This document shows positions 25,097-33,173 of a stretch of DNA of 64,000 nt, one piece after another. Origin of the DNA: Flagellimonas hadalis (GTDB taxonomy: Bacteria; Bacteroidota; Bacteroidia; Flavobacteriales; Flavobacteriaceae). The stretch lies in NCBI RefSeq assembly GCF_007785775.2, contig NZ_VNIK02000002.1:62001-126000 (forward strand), read 5' to 3'. The position numbers and the translations under genes are program-made. The notes beneath the pieces were generated by a model. The model saw nothing but the letters and a program-made list of their open reading frames with translations. It was not told where the DNA came from and made no database searches. Numbering within the stretch: the stretch's first letter is position 1; each line of letters starts with the position of its first letter.

Positions 25097-25206
25097 GACA
25101 AGACTTCCATTATGTACCTGTATTGGCCTCTTGTTGCACTAGGAGCTTTGATTTGGCTATCAGTACCAGTTAAATGATGCTTTTTTGAATTCTTTATATT
25201 TTCTTC

Positions 25207-26067
25207 CTACCTGTAATTTATATCATAAGTCGTTTTGCCGACCAATCCACCATTCTCAAAAATTTTCTTAACAATTACGTTCCCTTCGTTATCATATGTA
25301 TATTCATAACTTTTAAGTATACCAATTGTATGACCGTTTTCGTCAAGAGAGAAGCTCTTAATAACATCCCCCTGGGCATTGTATTGATAAATAGTGGTGT
25401 GATCTATGATCTTATTTTGGGTTATGATTTCTGTTTTTGTTATGCGCCCTTTTTTATCATAGTGGTTCCTTAAATAATTTTCATCGTAGTATTCTCTTGA
25501 ATCACTTGAATGTTCGACGGGAACAGTTTGTATCGTGACAATTCCCTCTTTGTAGTCATATTTATATTCTTCGGTCGAAGTTTTTCCTGATGAAATCCTA
25601 TGTCTTTTTACTTCAACAGGGTTGTTTTTCTTGTCATATTTTACCGATAGAATAAAAACCAATGTGTCATTTTCGAAATCCCTGGTCTCAATTAAATTCC
25701 GCCTTTTATCATATTTGTATTCTTTCCTGTCCCTTCTGCCATATACATTGGATTCAATAGAGGTCAATAATTTATCTTGATAATGGAAATCGGCAACAAT
25801 GGGTCTTTCCCTTGATTTAGAATACAGATAAAGGTCCATTTGCTTTAAGATCTTATTATTTTTGTTTAAAAGAATAGTGCTTACGGTTCTTAATATCTCT
25901 GTATTGCCCGTATTCAGGGAATCACTGTCGTAACCAACATCCGTTATCACCATTTTTTCTACCTTTCCCCTCAAACCAGGAATTGTTTCAAGTTCAAATT
26001 CCTTTATATGCAAAGGCTTGCACATGACCATGAGGGCCGCCACTAAAATATAACCTACTGTCTTCAT
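25207..26067 (-). CDS. Exported YD/RHS-like repeat protein, function unknown
   Basis: A 286-aa protein with a hydrophobic N-terminus (MKTVGYILVAALMVMC) that could be a signal peptide or a lipoprotein signal. The sequence before the Cys is not a classical lipobox. The body has several short YD-type repeats, such as YKYDKRRNLIETRDF, VKYDKKNNPVEVKRH, YQYNAQGDVIKSFS and YTYDNEGNVIVKKIF. These resemble the beta-hairpin repeats of RHS/wall-associated proteins but are too few to make an RHS shell. It is AT-richer than its neighbours. It lies 90 bp behind the small lipoprotein gene and shares its strand, so it may belong to the same accessory cassette. Confidence 0.75.
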   Translation of the reverse strand: MKTVGYILVAALMVMCKPLHIKEFELETIPGLRGKVEKMVITDVGYDSDSLNTGNTEILRTVSTILLNKNNKILKQMDLYLYSKSRERPIVADFHYQDKLLTSIESNVYGRRDRKEYKYDKRRNLIETRDFENDTLVFILSVKYDKKNNPVEVKRHRISSGKTSTEEYKYDYKEGIVTIQTVPVEHSSDSREYYDENYLRNHYDKKGRITKTEIITQNKIIDHTTIYQYNAQGDVIKSFSLDENGHTIGILKSYEYTYDNEGNVIVKKIFENGGLVGKTTYDINYR

Positions 26068-26157
26068 TATTGCTTTATGTCTTATTACCAATTATAGAGT
26101 CATTTGGTCTTCTACTAGCTAGCATTGAGTAACGTTGCAATCTGTTGACTCTTTTAT

Positions 26158-26508
26158 CTAAAGCCCATATTCAATTTCCAGTTTTCCTTTGGTTGCCCTA
26201 TAGGGGTCAAAAGCCCAAATTAAAGTATCCTTCCCATAATAGTCTGCATTCAAAAGTGTATCAATTTCTCCGGGCGGTATCATGTAATGGCCTCCATAAT
26301 TTACCATCTGGATTTTGATAGTATCGTTGACATTGCCTTTAATTTTAATTATGTAACCCACATAGGTTTTGTTTTCATATGGGATAAGTGTATCTACTCG
26401 TTTTTTAGAAAAATCAGTAACAACGAAATTTCTGTGATCTCCGCAATTTTTACAATCACAGGACAAGAATAAGATGGATAAAAGAAAAATAAATAATACC
26501 TTTTTCAT
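26158..26508 (-). CDS. Small lipoprotein (candidate immunity protein)
   Basis: A 116-aa protein with a lipoprotein signal (MKKVLFIFLLSILFLSC, lipobox LFLSC) and a mature, probably beta-rich domain ending TKGKLEIEYGL. Early cysteines CDCKNC could form a disulfide. No family is recognised. It starts 5 bp after the stop of the large lipoprotein with the DUF6973-like domain. The arrangement large exported protein then small membrane-anchored protein is typical of toxin-immunity pairs, but that role is inference only. Confidence 0.75.
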   Translation of the reverse strand: MKKVLFIFLLSILFLSCDCKNCGDHRNFVVTDFSKKRVDTLIPYENKTYVGYIIKIKGNVNDTIKIQMVNYGGHYMIPPGEIDTLLNADYYGKDTLIWAFDPYRATKGKLEIEYGL

Positions 26509-26513
26509 TTTGT

Positions 26514-28058
26514 TTAATTTGTTGGGATTAACTGCGATTGGTTGGTTGCCCTTCCACTTGTGCCACTTCCCTGAAGATTTGACAAGTACCTTAACTCACC
26601 ATTTACCATGGCATCCTGAATGCTTTCCGATAAGGAATCATAACCATCGGACAGCCAGTTTCTTTTATTTCTACCCACTGCATTGTTGAACAGGTCCATT
26701 TGTACTTCTTTAAAATAATTGGGGTAATTCGGTGGAGCAGGCTTATCTTCATGGGCGGTTGCCAAGTCCTCTGCCAATGTGGCCCCCAATAGAATAGCAT
26801 TTAATCCATTAAAGTAGGTATGCCTGAAGGCGTCCCCCTTTCCATTGTAGAGGGAATTTGGATAGAGATTTTCAGACTCCCATGTTGCTTTTTGTGCATT
26901 TAGCAGATAACCAAGCTGTTTAAACCTTGTCATGGCATCGAATATTGTTCTTTCAGAAACAGACATTCTCCCTTTGTAGTCTTGTTCAAAATCTTCTAAT
27001 TCCGCATTGTCAAAATCTATGAATGTCTCAACTGCGTAGTCCTTGGCTTCTGGTGAAGTGTTTATATCTAAAAAGTTATTGATTTCTTCCGCCATATATG
27101 GATTCTCTATCAGATAGGACAGTTCTGAGTGACCCATTGAATAATTGAGCCGGTGGTTTAGCACTACCATCTCATCGGCAAGTGTCTTTGCTTGGTCTGA
27201 AAAATTGTGTGCATCCAAGAAAGTGGCCATCTGTTTCCTAAAGGTATCGGATGCTGCATAAAACCAAGATCTTTCTGTTAAGGAGAGGGAATACTTCACA
27301 AAGTTCTTCAGTTCAAGGGTAAGATCGTCACCAATGGGTGAGTTGTCAAAATCATCCCCAGGGTCGGGTCCTCCGCCCCCGCCTCCTCCACCGCCCCCAC
27401 CGCCAGGACCTCCTCCACCGTCCCCTCCATCATCGAACCAGACACAATTGGTCTGGTTTACGGTATAGGTGCGGCCATCGTTGGCGGCCAGGCAGGCGGC
27501 CCCCGCAATGTGGGTGCCGCCCCAGGAACAATAGGTCACGGTGACGGAATAGCAAAACTGCACCTGTTTGGAGGCGATGTCAAGGCCTTCCGTGTCCAAC
27601 AAGGGGGTTATCTTTGGGTTGCCCGCATAGGAGAATGAGCTATGAGCCTCCATCAGTTCGGCATAGTCAGTAAGGTATTCGAGCAGGAATGCTTTAGTGG
27701 TATTGTTACTGTCTTTGAATACCACAAGGTTCTCGAAGCGTTCCAGATCCAGACTGTCACGCTTTACAAGGAAAATGTAAGTTGTGCGTCCGTTCCTCTC
27801 CAGCCTTTTGATTCTTGAGGAATCAATCGTAAAGTTGTATAGTTCCGCTTTGTCAGCAAAACTACCTTTTGTGGGATTCTTGACCTTTTGGAATACTTCC
27901 GATATGAGTGACTTGTCGCTTATCTGTCCAAAGTTGATTTCTTCAATAGAGAACTCTTGTTCTTTTGCGGCTTTTTCAGGGATTCCCTCCTCTTTTTCGC
28001 AACCGCAAAACATCAGGACCAATAGTATTGCCGATAGTAGGTCTTTTAATTGTTTCAT
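26514..28058 (-). CDS. Lipoprotein with polyglycine linker and DUF6973-like C-terminal domain
   Basis: A 514-aa protein. A lipoprotein signal (KDLLSAILLVLMFCGC) is followed by an N-terminal domain (about 20-200) with cysteines in VQFCYSVTVTYCSWGG, then a glycine run near 215-240, then a helical C-terminal domain. That domain contains GKGDAFRHTYFNGLNA, an acidic AHEDK, and MDLFNNAVGRNKRNW. This DAFRH...HE...MDLxNNxxGR pattern is what I remember of DUF6973, found at the C-termini of exported and polymorphic-toxin-like proteins in Bacteroidota. The His/Asp/Glu residues suggest a hydrolase, but activity is unknown. ATG at 28058 is used; a TTG lies three codons earlier. It heads a three-gene unit with the small lipoprotein. 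Confidence 0.8.
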   Translation of the reverse strand: MKQLKDLLSAILLVLMFCGCEKEEGIPEKAAKEQEFSIEEINFGQISDKSLISEVFQKVKNPTKGSFADKAELYNFTIDSSRIKRLERNGRTTYIFLVKRDSLDLERFENLVVFKDSNNTTKAFLLEYLTDYAELMEAHSSFSYAGNPKITPLLDTEGLDIASKQVQFCYSVTVTYCSWGGTHIAGAACLAANDGRTYTVNQTNCVWFDDGGDGGGGPGGGGGGGGGGGGPDPGDDFDNSPIGDDLTLELKNFVKYSLSLTERSWFYAASDTFRKQMATFLDAHNFSDQAKTLADEMVVLNHRLNYSMGHSELSYLIENPYMAEEINNFLDINTSPEAKDYAVETFIDFDNAELEDFEQDYKGRMSVSERTIFDAMTRFKQLGYLLNAQKATWESENLYPNSLYNGKGDAFRHTYFNGLNAILLGATLAEDLATAHEDKPAPPNYPNYFKEVQMDLFNNAVGRNKRNWLSDGYDSLSESIQDAMVNGELRYLSNLQGSGTSGRATNQSQLIPTN

Positions 28059-28171
28059 ACTTGTCAAGCTTTAAATTAATAATAAGATCTGGGGGAATCT
28101 TTAAAGCATCCACGGCAACATGTTGTAAATGAACATTGTGCTCATATACGGTTCTGCTGCACTGGGCAAGT

Positions 28172-28220
28172 ATGGGGATTGTGTGTTGGCACAAGATAAT
28201 AACTATGCCCCAATCCCCAT
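28172..28220. repeat. 10-bp perfect inverted repeat upstream of the lipoprotein operon
   Basis: ATGGGGATTG (28172-28181) and CAATCCCCAT (28211-28220) are exact reverse complements with a 29-nt spacer, 114 bp or more upstream of the lipoprotein start. It could be an operator or a decayed element end. Confidence 0.5.
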
Positions 28221-28317
28221 TGGACAAAAACCTTAAAAAAACCGGGGTTTTCCCGTAATCCTTTGGTGAAAGTTGTATCGGAGTCGGAGGAAACAGAACT
28301 GAATGGGGATGGTAGAA

Positions 28318-28391
28318 AATAAAAAAGGTGGAAGAAATTCCACCTTTTTTGCCCCAAATCTTACCATGAACTTAACCTACTTATGCTATGG
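28318..28391 (-). ncRNA. Candidate small RNA, copy C of a repeated family
   Basis: The conserved 39-bp block is at 28353-28391 on the minus strand and is identical to copy B. It is followed by the hairpin AAAAAAGGTGGAA/TTCCACCTTTTTT (28321-28350) and then TATTTTCTACC. TACTTTAG, a near match to TAnnTTTG, lies at 28397-28404, again exactly 5 nt upstream of the block. No TTG is found at the -33 position, so this promoter may be weaker. The first bases upstream (ACTAAA.TA..ATTGTGT on the plus strand) resemble copy A, so homology extends beyond the block. Confidence 0.65.
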
Positions 28392-28497
28392 CAATACTAA
28401 AGTAGGATTGTGTCCTGCCCATCGTATAAAAAGCCGCTAATCTACTCGTTTCATCGATGAAATGCACACTCTTATATGGGCCGATGGATATATAGAA

Positions 28498-30396
28498 TCA
28501 ATAAGCCCTTTCGTTCTTCCCTTCAAAGAAGTTGATGAAGGCCCGGTTCACCACGCGGTTGCCGCCAGGAGTGGGATAATCCCCTGTGAAATACCAGTCA
28601 CCCAAATTTTTGGGGCAGGCCTCGTGCAGGCTTTCCACGGTCTGGTAGATGATATCCACTTCGGCCTTTATCCCTTCTGGGCTCAATATCTCGGCAATCT
28701 TTTTGGAAATCTGCTCTGGTGTGAACGGGGCATAGAATTCCTTCACATAGTTGACAACATCCTTGTCCTTGGATTTCAACTGCGTAAGGCATTTTTCGTA
28801 GATCTCCTTGATCTTATGTGTGGTCCCTTGCTCTTCATGCAAGGCCTGGGCGGCCTTAAAGGCCACAAAGTCTTCCAACTTGGCCATGTCGATACCGTAG
28901 CAATCCGGATAACGGATTTGCGGTGCGGAGGAGACGACGATGATTTTCTTGGGCGAGAGCCTGTCCAATATTTTTAGGATACTCCTTTTTAATGTGGTTC
29001 CCCTCACGATACTGTCATCTATGATGACGAGGTTGTCGGTCTCCTTCACAGAGCCATAGGAAATGTCGTAAACGTGGGTCACCAGATCGTCCCGGTTGCT
29101 ATCTTGGGTAATGAAGGTGCGCAGCTTGGCATCCTTTATGGCAACTTTCTCGATCCGTGGCCGTACATCCAAGATTTCATGCAGCTGTTCCCCTGTTATA
29201 TTGGGGCCCAAAGCCAAGATCTGTTGCTCCTTCTTTTTGTTGAGATAGCTCTGGGCCTCTTTTACCAATCCAAAGAAAGAAGTCTCAGCAGTGTTGGGGA
29301 TATAGGAGAACACGGTGTTGGGCAGGTCGTCATTTATCGATTTCAGGATTTGGGGGAAGACCAGCTTCCCGAGCATTTTTCGTTCCTGATAGATTTCCTT
29401 GTCACTGCCACGGGAAAAATAGATGCGCTCAAAGGAGCAGGCCTTACGCTCCAAAGGTTCCAAAATCTCCTTGATGGAGACGGAGCCGTTTTTCTTCACG
29501 ATGATGGCATGCCCTGGGTCCAATTCCATGACATCTTCAAACTTTACATTGAAAACGGTCTGGATCACGGGCCGTTCCGAAGCGACCACCACCACTTCAT
29601 CATCCTTATAATAATAGGCGGGTCGGATACCTGCGGGGTCACGGACCACGAAACCGTCCCCATGGCCCAAAAGCCCACCCATGGTATAGCCGCCGTCCCA
29701 GTTTTTGGAAGCTTTTTTCAATATCTTGGCCACGTTCAGGCGTTCCGCGATCAATGGGGAGGCCTCCCTTTTGTTGTACCCTTCCTTTTTGATCTGTTTG
29801 TAGAGTTTGGCCACGGCATCGTCCAAAAAGTGACCTATCTTTTCCATAACGGTCACGGTGTCGGCCATTTCCTTGGGATGCTGTCCCAGTTCCACCAGAT
29901 TGCCAAAAAGCTCGTCAACGTTGGTGAGGTTGAAGTTGCCCGCCACGATAAGGTTACGGTGCATCCAGTTGTTCTGCCTCAAAAACGGGTGAACACTTTC
30001 TATACTGTTCTTTCCAAAGGTGCCATAGCGCACATGCCCCATCAAAAGTTCGCCGATGTAGGGGATGTTCTTTTTTTGCCATGGCACATCGTTTACATGC
30101 TCTGGGTGCTCTGCCAATGTGGTGTTGATCCTGGCATTGATCTGATCAAAAATATCCTGGATGGGCTGTTGGTTGGCGGAGCGTACCCGGCTCATATAGC
30201 GTTCTCCAGGGTTCATGTCCAACTTTATGCTTGCAAAACCGGCACCGTCCTGTCCGCGGTTGTGCTGCTTCTCCATCATCAGGTACATTTTGTTCACTCC
30301 ATAGAAAGCCGTACCGTACTTTTCCTTGTAGTATTCCAGGGGTTTAAGCAAACGGATCAGTGATATTCCGCATTCGTGCTTAATGGCATCACTCAT
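28498..30396 (-). CDS. purF: Amidophosphoribosyltransferase
   Basis: A 632-aa enzyme that makes phosphoribosylamine from PRPP and glutamine, the committed step of purine synthesis. It has an N-terminal class II glutamine amidotransferase domain with nucleophile C9 exposed after removal of MSDAIKHE, and GHVRYGTFG and NFNLTNVDE as glutaminase landmarks. The PRTase domain carries the PRPP loop VIIDDSIVRGTT. The long form with extra C-terminal residues is usual in Bacteroidota. It is preceded by the terminator of the pfkB-type gene, so it has its own promoter. purN is 2 kb away on the same strand. Confidence 0.96.
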   Translation of the reverse strand: MSDAIKHECGISLIRLLKPLEYYKEKYGTAFYGVNKMYLMMEKQHNRGQDGAGFASIKLDMNPGERYMSRVRSANQQPIQDIFDQINARINTTLAEHPEHVNDVPWQKKNIPYIGELLMGHVRYGTFGKNSIESVHPFLRQNNWMHRNLIVAGNFNLTNVDELFGNLVELGQHPKEMADTVTVMEKIGHFLDDAVAKLYKQIKKEGYNKREASPLIAERLNVAKILKKASKNWDGGYTMGGLLGHGDGFVVRDPAGIRPAYYYKDDEVVVVASERPVIQTVFNVKFEDVMELDPGHAIIVKKNGSVSIKEILEPLERKACSFERIYFSRGSDKEIYQERKMLGKLVFPQILKSINDDLPNTVFSYIPNTAETSFFGLVKEAQSYLNKKKEQQILALGPNITGEQLHEILDVRPRIEKVAIKDAKLRTFITQDSNRDDLVTHVYDISYGSVKETDNLVIIDDSIVRGTTLKRSILKILDRLSPKKIIVVSSAPQIRYPDCYGIDMAKLEDFVAFKAAQALHEEQGTTHKIKEIYEKCLTQLKSKDKDVVNYVKEFYAPFTPEQISKKIAEILSPEGIKAEVDIIYQTVESLHEACPKNLGDWYFTGDYPTPGGNRVVNRAFINFFEGKNERAY

Positions 30397-30407
30397 AACA
30401 AACCGAA

Positions 30408-30434
30408 TAAAAAAAGCCCCGAAAATTTCAGGGC
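30408..30434 (-). terminator. Terminator between PfkB kinase and purF
   Basis: On the minus strand GCCCTGAAATTTTCGGGGC forms a stem (GCCC/GGGC and GAAA/TTTC, each with one mismatch between them) followed by TTTTTTT. It lies 7 nt after the kinase stop. Confidence 0.8.
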
Positions 30435-30440
30435 GGGTAT

Positions 30441-31367
30441 TTATGTTAATTCAATATTGAACTGTGTCAATTCCTTAAACTGCATCAAACGGGCCTCCAC
30501 CTCGTGTTTTTTCAGTTCCACCATGCGTTCGGTACCAAAACGTTCCACGCAAAAGGAAGCCAAGTTGGAACCGTGTATGATGGCATTTTTCATGCTCTCG
30601 AACGAAATGTTCCCGGCCTGGGTCAAGTAGCCCGCAAAACCACCGGCAAAGGTGTCCCCGGCACCCGTCGGGTCAAAAACCTCTTCCAAAGGAAGAGCGG
30701 GGGCAAAGAAAATATTGTTTTCATGGAACAAAAGTGCACCATGCTCCCCTTTTTTGATGACCACATACTTGGGTCCCATCTCTTGGATCTTGGCAGCGGC
30801 CTTCACCAGGGAATATTCCTTGGTCATTTGTCGGGCCTCCTCATCATTTATGGTGATGACGTCTATTTTGGCGATAACGTCCATAAGCTCATCCCATGTG
30901 TGGTTCATCCAAAAGTTCATGGTGTCCAGTATAATGAGTTTTGGTCGTTCTTCCATCTGATTAATTACACTCAGTTGGATATTGGGGTGGAGATTTCCCA
31001 ACATGACCACATCCGCATCGGCAAAACCATCGGGAACGATGGGATTGAAGTCGGCCAAGGTGTTGAGTTCGGTCACCAAAGTGTCCCTCGAATTGAGGTC
31101 GTTATGGTATTTGCCCTGCCAAAAGAAGGTCTTTCCCCCTTTTACCACTTCTACCCCGGAAAGGTCGATGTCCCTGTCCTTCAAAATATCCATGTATGCT
31201 TCGGGAAAATCCTCGCCCACCACGGAGACGATGGCGGACCTTACCTTGAACTGGGTGGCGGCCAGACCGATGAACGTTGCGGCACCTCCCAAGATCTTGC
31301 CTGTTTTTCCAAATGGGGTCTCAATGGCATCAAAGGCCATACTTCCCACGATCAGCAATTTGCCCAT
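30441..31367 (-). CDS. PfkB-family carbohydrate/nucleoside kinase
   Basis: A 308-aa ribokinase-fold kinase. The C-terminal signature FDPTGAGDTFAGGFAGYL contains the catalytic Asp and the anion hole. The N-terminal di-glycine GKTGKILGGAATFIGLAATQF binds the sugar. It belongs to a Bacteroidota group often labelled sugar or adenosine kinase, and the substrate is not settled by sequence. It lies between purF and the RNase HI-purN pair on the same strand, and a purine-salvage role is possible but not shown. Confidence 0.88.
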   Translation of the reverse strand: MGKLLIVGSMAFDAIETPFGKTGKILGGAATFIGLAATQFKVRSAIVSVVGEDFPEAYMDILKDRDIDLSGVEVVKGGKTFFWQGKYHNDLNSRDTLVTELNTLADFNPIVPDGFADADVVMLGNLHPNIQLSVINQMEERPKLIILDTMNFWMNHTWDELMDVIAKIDVITINDEEARQMTKEYSLVKAAAKIQEMGPKYVVIKKGEHGALLFHENNIFFAPALPLEEVFDPTGAGDTFAGGFAGYLTQAGNISFESMKNAIIHGSNLASFCVERFGTERMVELKKHEVEARLMQFKELTQFNIELT

Positions 31368-31458
31368 TCGTTAAAATTTGGTGCAAATATACGTTTTGAT
31401 ATTCCATATTGGAATCATTGGTGAAGGATTTAAGAAAAGAGGGTAGGTACGCGTTCAA

Positions 31459-31552
31459 CCCCAAGCATAAGTTCAAATTCAGTTCAAGGATGTTTTTAAG
31501 GACAAGATTTTTCCAAGTCTTATGTCTTACGTCTTTTGTCTCAAGTCTCAAA
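31459..31552 (-). repeat. Degenerate hexamer and heptamer tandem tracts
   Basis: 31459-31490 repeats CCCAAG, CATAAG, TTCAAA, TTCAGT-type hexamers related to those flanking the four-helix-bundle gene. 31518-31552 is five heptamers: TCTTATG, TCTTACG, TCTTTTG, TCTCAAG, TCTCAAA. The tract ends two bases before the RNase HI stop codon. Confidence 0.7.
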
Positions 31553-31554
31553 CT

Positions 31555-32187
31555 TCATTTTCTGCCAAAATCTGCGGGAATCTCACCCCATGCCTTGGTC
31601 TCCCATTTCACGATGGGGGTGGTGTATCGGTTTTTTTTCAGCCAGTCTTCGGCGCGTTCGATGAGCTCAAAAAGGTTTGCGTTTTTGGCCGTCTTGTCCA
31701 GTTTGGTGCCACATTTGCCCTTTCGGACCCAACCGATGGCAATCCTCGAATCGGAATACAGGATGCGATCGCTTTTTTTCTGCTTTAAAAAAGCAAGACC
31801 GTGCACCAATGCCAAAAACTCCCCCACATTACTGGTTCCCTGCTCAAAGGGCCCTTGGTGGAACAGCACCTTTTTGGTCTTGGTGTCCACGCCGCGGTAC
31901 TCCATTTTGCCCGGATTGCCACTGGAGGCAGCATCCACTGCGATGGAGTTATAGTTGGGGTCACCTATTTTGAGAAGCTCTTGTGGCGAAAGTTCCGATT
32001 TGCCTTTTGTGGTACCCTTATAATCCGAGTAGTTGCCGTTATAGGCCTTTTTGGCCTCGGCGAAGGTGGGAAACGATTTGTATTGGGCGCCCTTGAATCC
32101 CTCTATCTGTGCCCTGCAATCGGCCCAGGACTCAAAAATACCAGGGTGCTTGCCCTTCCAGACCACATAAAACTTCTTTTTTGCCAT
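31555..32187 (-). CDS. rnhA: RNase HI with viroplasmin-like N-terminal domain
   Basis: A 210-aa endoribonuclease that cuts RNA in RNA-DNA hybrids. The N-terminal domain (KKKFYVVWKGKHPGIFESWADCRAQIEGFKGAQYKSF) is the caulimovirus viroplasmin-like hybrid-binding domain seen in eukaryotic-type RNase H1. The catalytic residues are D in AVDAASSGNPG, E in SNVGEFLAL, and D in LYSDSRIAIGW, with a basic C-terminal region. It abuts purN with no intervening base, so they are co-transcribed. Its 3' end runs directly into the heptamer repeat tract. Confidence 0.93.
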   Translation of the reverse strand: MAKKKFYVVWKGKHPGIFESWADCRAQIEGFKGAQYKSFPTFAEAKKAYNGNYSDYKGTTKGKSELSPQELLKIGDPNYNSIAVDAASSGNPGKMEYRGVDTKTKKVLFHQGPFEQGTSNVGEFLALVHGLAFLKQKKSDRILYSDSRIAIGWVRKGKCGTKLDKTAKNANLFELIERAEDWLKKNRYTTPIVKWETKAWGEIPADFGRK

Positions 32188-32751
32188 TTATATAAGGAGT
32201 TTTTCAATCACCTTCGGGAAATGCTCATATTCCAATTGGTGCACTTTTTGGGCAATGCTATCGGGGTTGTCGGAAGGTTCCACGGCAGTTTTTGCCTGGA
32301 AGATGATGGCACCTTCGTCATAATGTTCGTTTACATAATGTATGGTAATGCCCGTTTCCGTCTCACCATTTTCTTTTACAGCCTGATGTACCCGTTCCCC
32401 ATACATGCCCTTTCCCCCGTATTTGGGCAATAGCGCAGGGTGTATGTTGATGATCTGGTTGGGATAGGTGTCTATGATGTTTTGGGGGATCTTCCAAAGG
32501 AAGCCGGCAAGCACGACCATATCGGTTCCAATCCCCTTGAGCAATTGGACCACTGTGTTCGATGCCATAAAAGCGGACCTATTGAAGTAAAAAGCAGGAA
32601 TCTGTAGCCTATCGCACCGCTCCAGCACTTTGGCGGAACTCTTGTTCGTAAGTACGGCAGCCACCTGGATCTTTGGGTTTTCCGTAAAATAAGTGATAAT
32701 GTTTTCTGCGTTTGAGCCACTGCCCGAAGCCAAGATAACAATTCGTTTCAT
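32188..32751 (-). CDS. purN: Phosphoribosylglycinamide formyltransferase
   Basis: A 187-aa enzyme that transfers the formyl group from 10-formyl-THF to GAR in purine synthesis. GSGSNAENI is the phosphate loop, NIHPALLPKYGGKGMYG carries the catalytic Asn and His, and YVNEHYDEGAIIFQ carries the catalytic Asp. It is first gene of a purN-rnhA unit on the minus strand, divergent from acpP. It shares its pathway with purF about 2 kb downstream. Confidence 0.96.
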   Translation of the reverse strand: MKRIVILASGSGSNAENIITYFTENPKIQVAAVLTNKSSAKVLERCDRLQIPAFYFNRSAFMASNTVVQLLKGIGTDMVVLAGFLWKIPQNIIDTYPNQIINIHPALLPKYGGKGMYGERVHQAVKENGETETGITIHYVNEHYDEGAIIFQAKTAVEPSDNPDSIAQKVHQLEYEHFPKVIEKLLI

Positions 32752-32873
32752 TGGGTTAGGAATTGACGTGATTTTGGATTAACTTCAAGCGGCTAAAGTA
32801 ATGTACTGAGCCTTAAGATGTTTAATTTGGGACACAATTTATCGACAAATAGTGTATTTAATCCAAAGTTTTA

Positions 32874-32881
32874 TATTTTTG
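32874..32881 (+). promoter_or_regulatory. -7 box of acpP (TATTTTTG)
   Basis: TATTTTTG matches TAnnTTTG and lies 32 nt before the acpP start codon. A clear TTG -33 element is not visible at the usual spacing. Confidence 0.55.
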
Positions 32882-32913
32882 CCAACGATTAAATTTTTAA
32901 AACCACAATAATT

Positions 32914-33147
32914 ATGTCAGACATTGCATCAAGAGTAAAGGCTATTATCGTTGATAAACTGGGCGTTGATGAGAATGAGGTTGTAGCTGAAGCTAGCTTT
33001 ACCAACGATCTAGGTGCGGATTCCTTGGACACTGTTGAACTTATCATGGAGTTTGAGAAAGAATTTGATATCCAAATACCAGATGATCAAGCAGAGAACA
33101 TCGCCACTGTTGGTCAGGCCATTAGCTATATAGAAGAAGCTAAATAA
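32914..33147 (+). CDS. acpP: Acyl carrier protein
   Basis: A 77-aa acidic four-helix carrier for fatty-acid synthesis. The phosphopantetheine attachment serine is in [17 protein letters not shown]. Size and charge are typical. It is first gene of an acpP-fabF pair, separated from fabF by a strong hairpin that should reduce read-through, so acyl carrier protein is made in excess. Confidence 0.98.
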   Translation: MSDIASRVKAIIVDKLGVDENEVVAEASFTNDLGADSLDTVELIMEFEKEFDIQIPDDQAENIATVGQAISYIEEAK

Positions 33148-33173
33148 TTTTATGATATATCGCTAAAGATTTT

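Larger units (their letters stand above)
24582..25206. other. Gene-free 625-bp stretch with hairpins and sRNA-like repeats
   Basis: No convincing protein gene lies here. It holds the sod terminator, two copies (A and B) of the 39-bp repeat with promoter-like boxes and terminators, and the terminator of the YD-motif gene. A short minus-strand stretch around 25100-25170 looks like decayed coding sequence but has no usable start. Confidence 0.7.
28059..28497. other. Gene-free 439-bp stretch between lipoprotein gene and purF
   Basis: It holds sRNA copy C with its promoter box and hairpin, a perfect 10-bp inverted repeat (28172-28181 and 28211-28220), and a perfect 14-bp palindrome TTTCATCGATGAAA at 28449-28462. 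No protein gene is convincing. The lipoprotein operon's promoter must lie in the right part of this gap, but no consensus box was found close to 28058. Confidence 0.65.

Noticed and set aside
25100-25200. A small protein gene in the gap between the YD-motif gene and its terminator
   Set aside because: Frames ending around here have coding-like short phrases but no start codon or domain; at most a gene remnant.
27976-28227. 83-codon minus-strand frame upstream of the accessory lipoprotein
   Set aside because: It overlaps the lipoprotein's signal region in another frame and shows no recognisable domain or suitable start context.
29074-30363. Long open frame (429 codons) on the plus strand opposite purF
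   Set aside because: purF is complete and well conserved on the other strand; the antisense frame has no recognisable domain and is a shadow of its codon bias.
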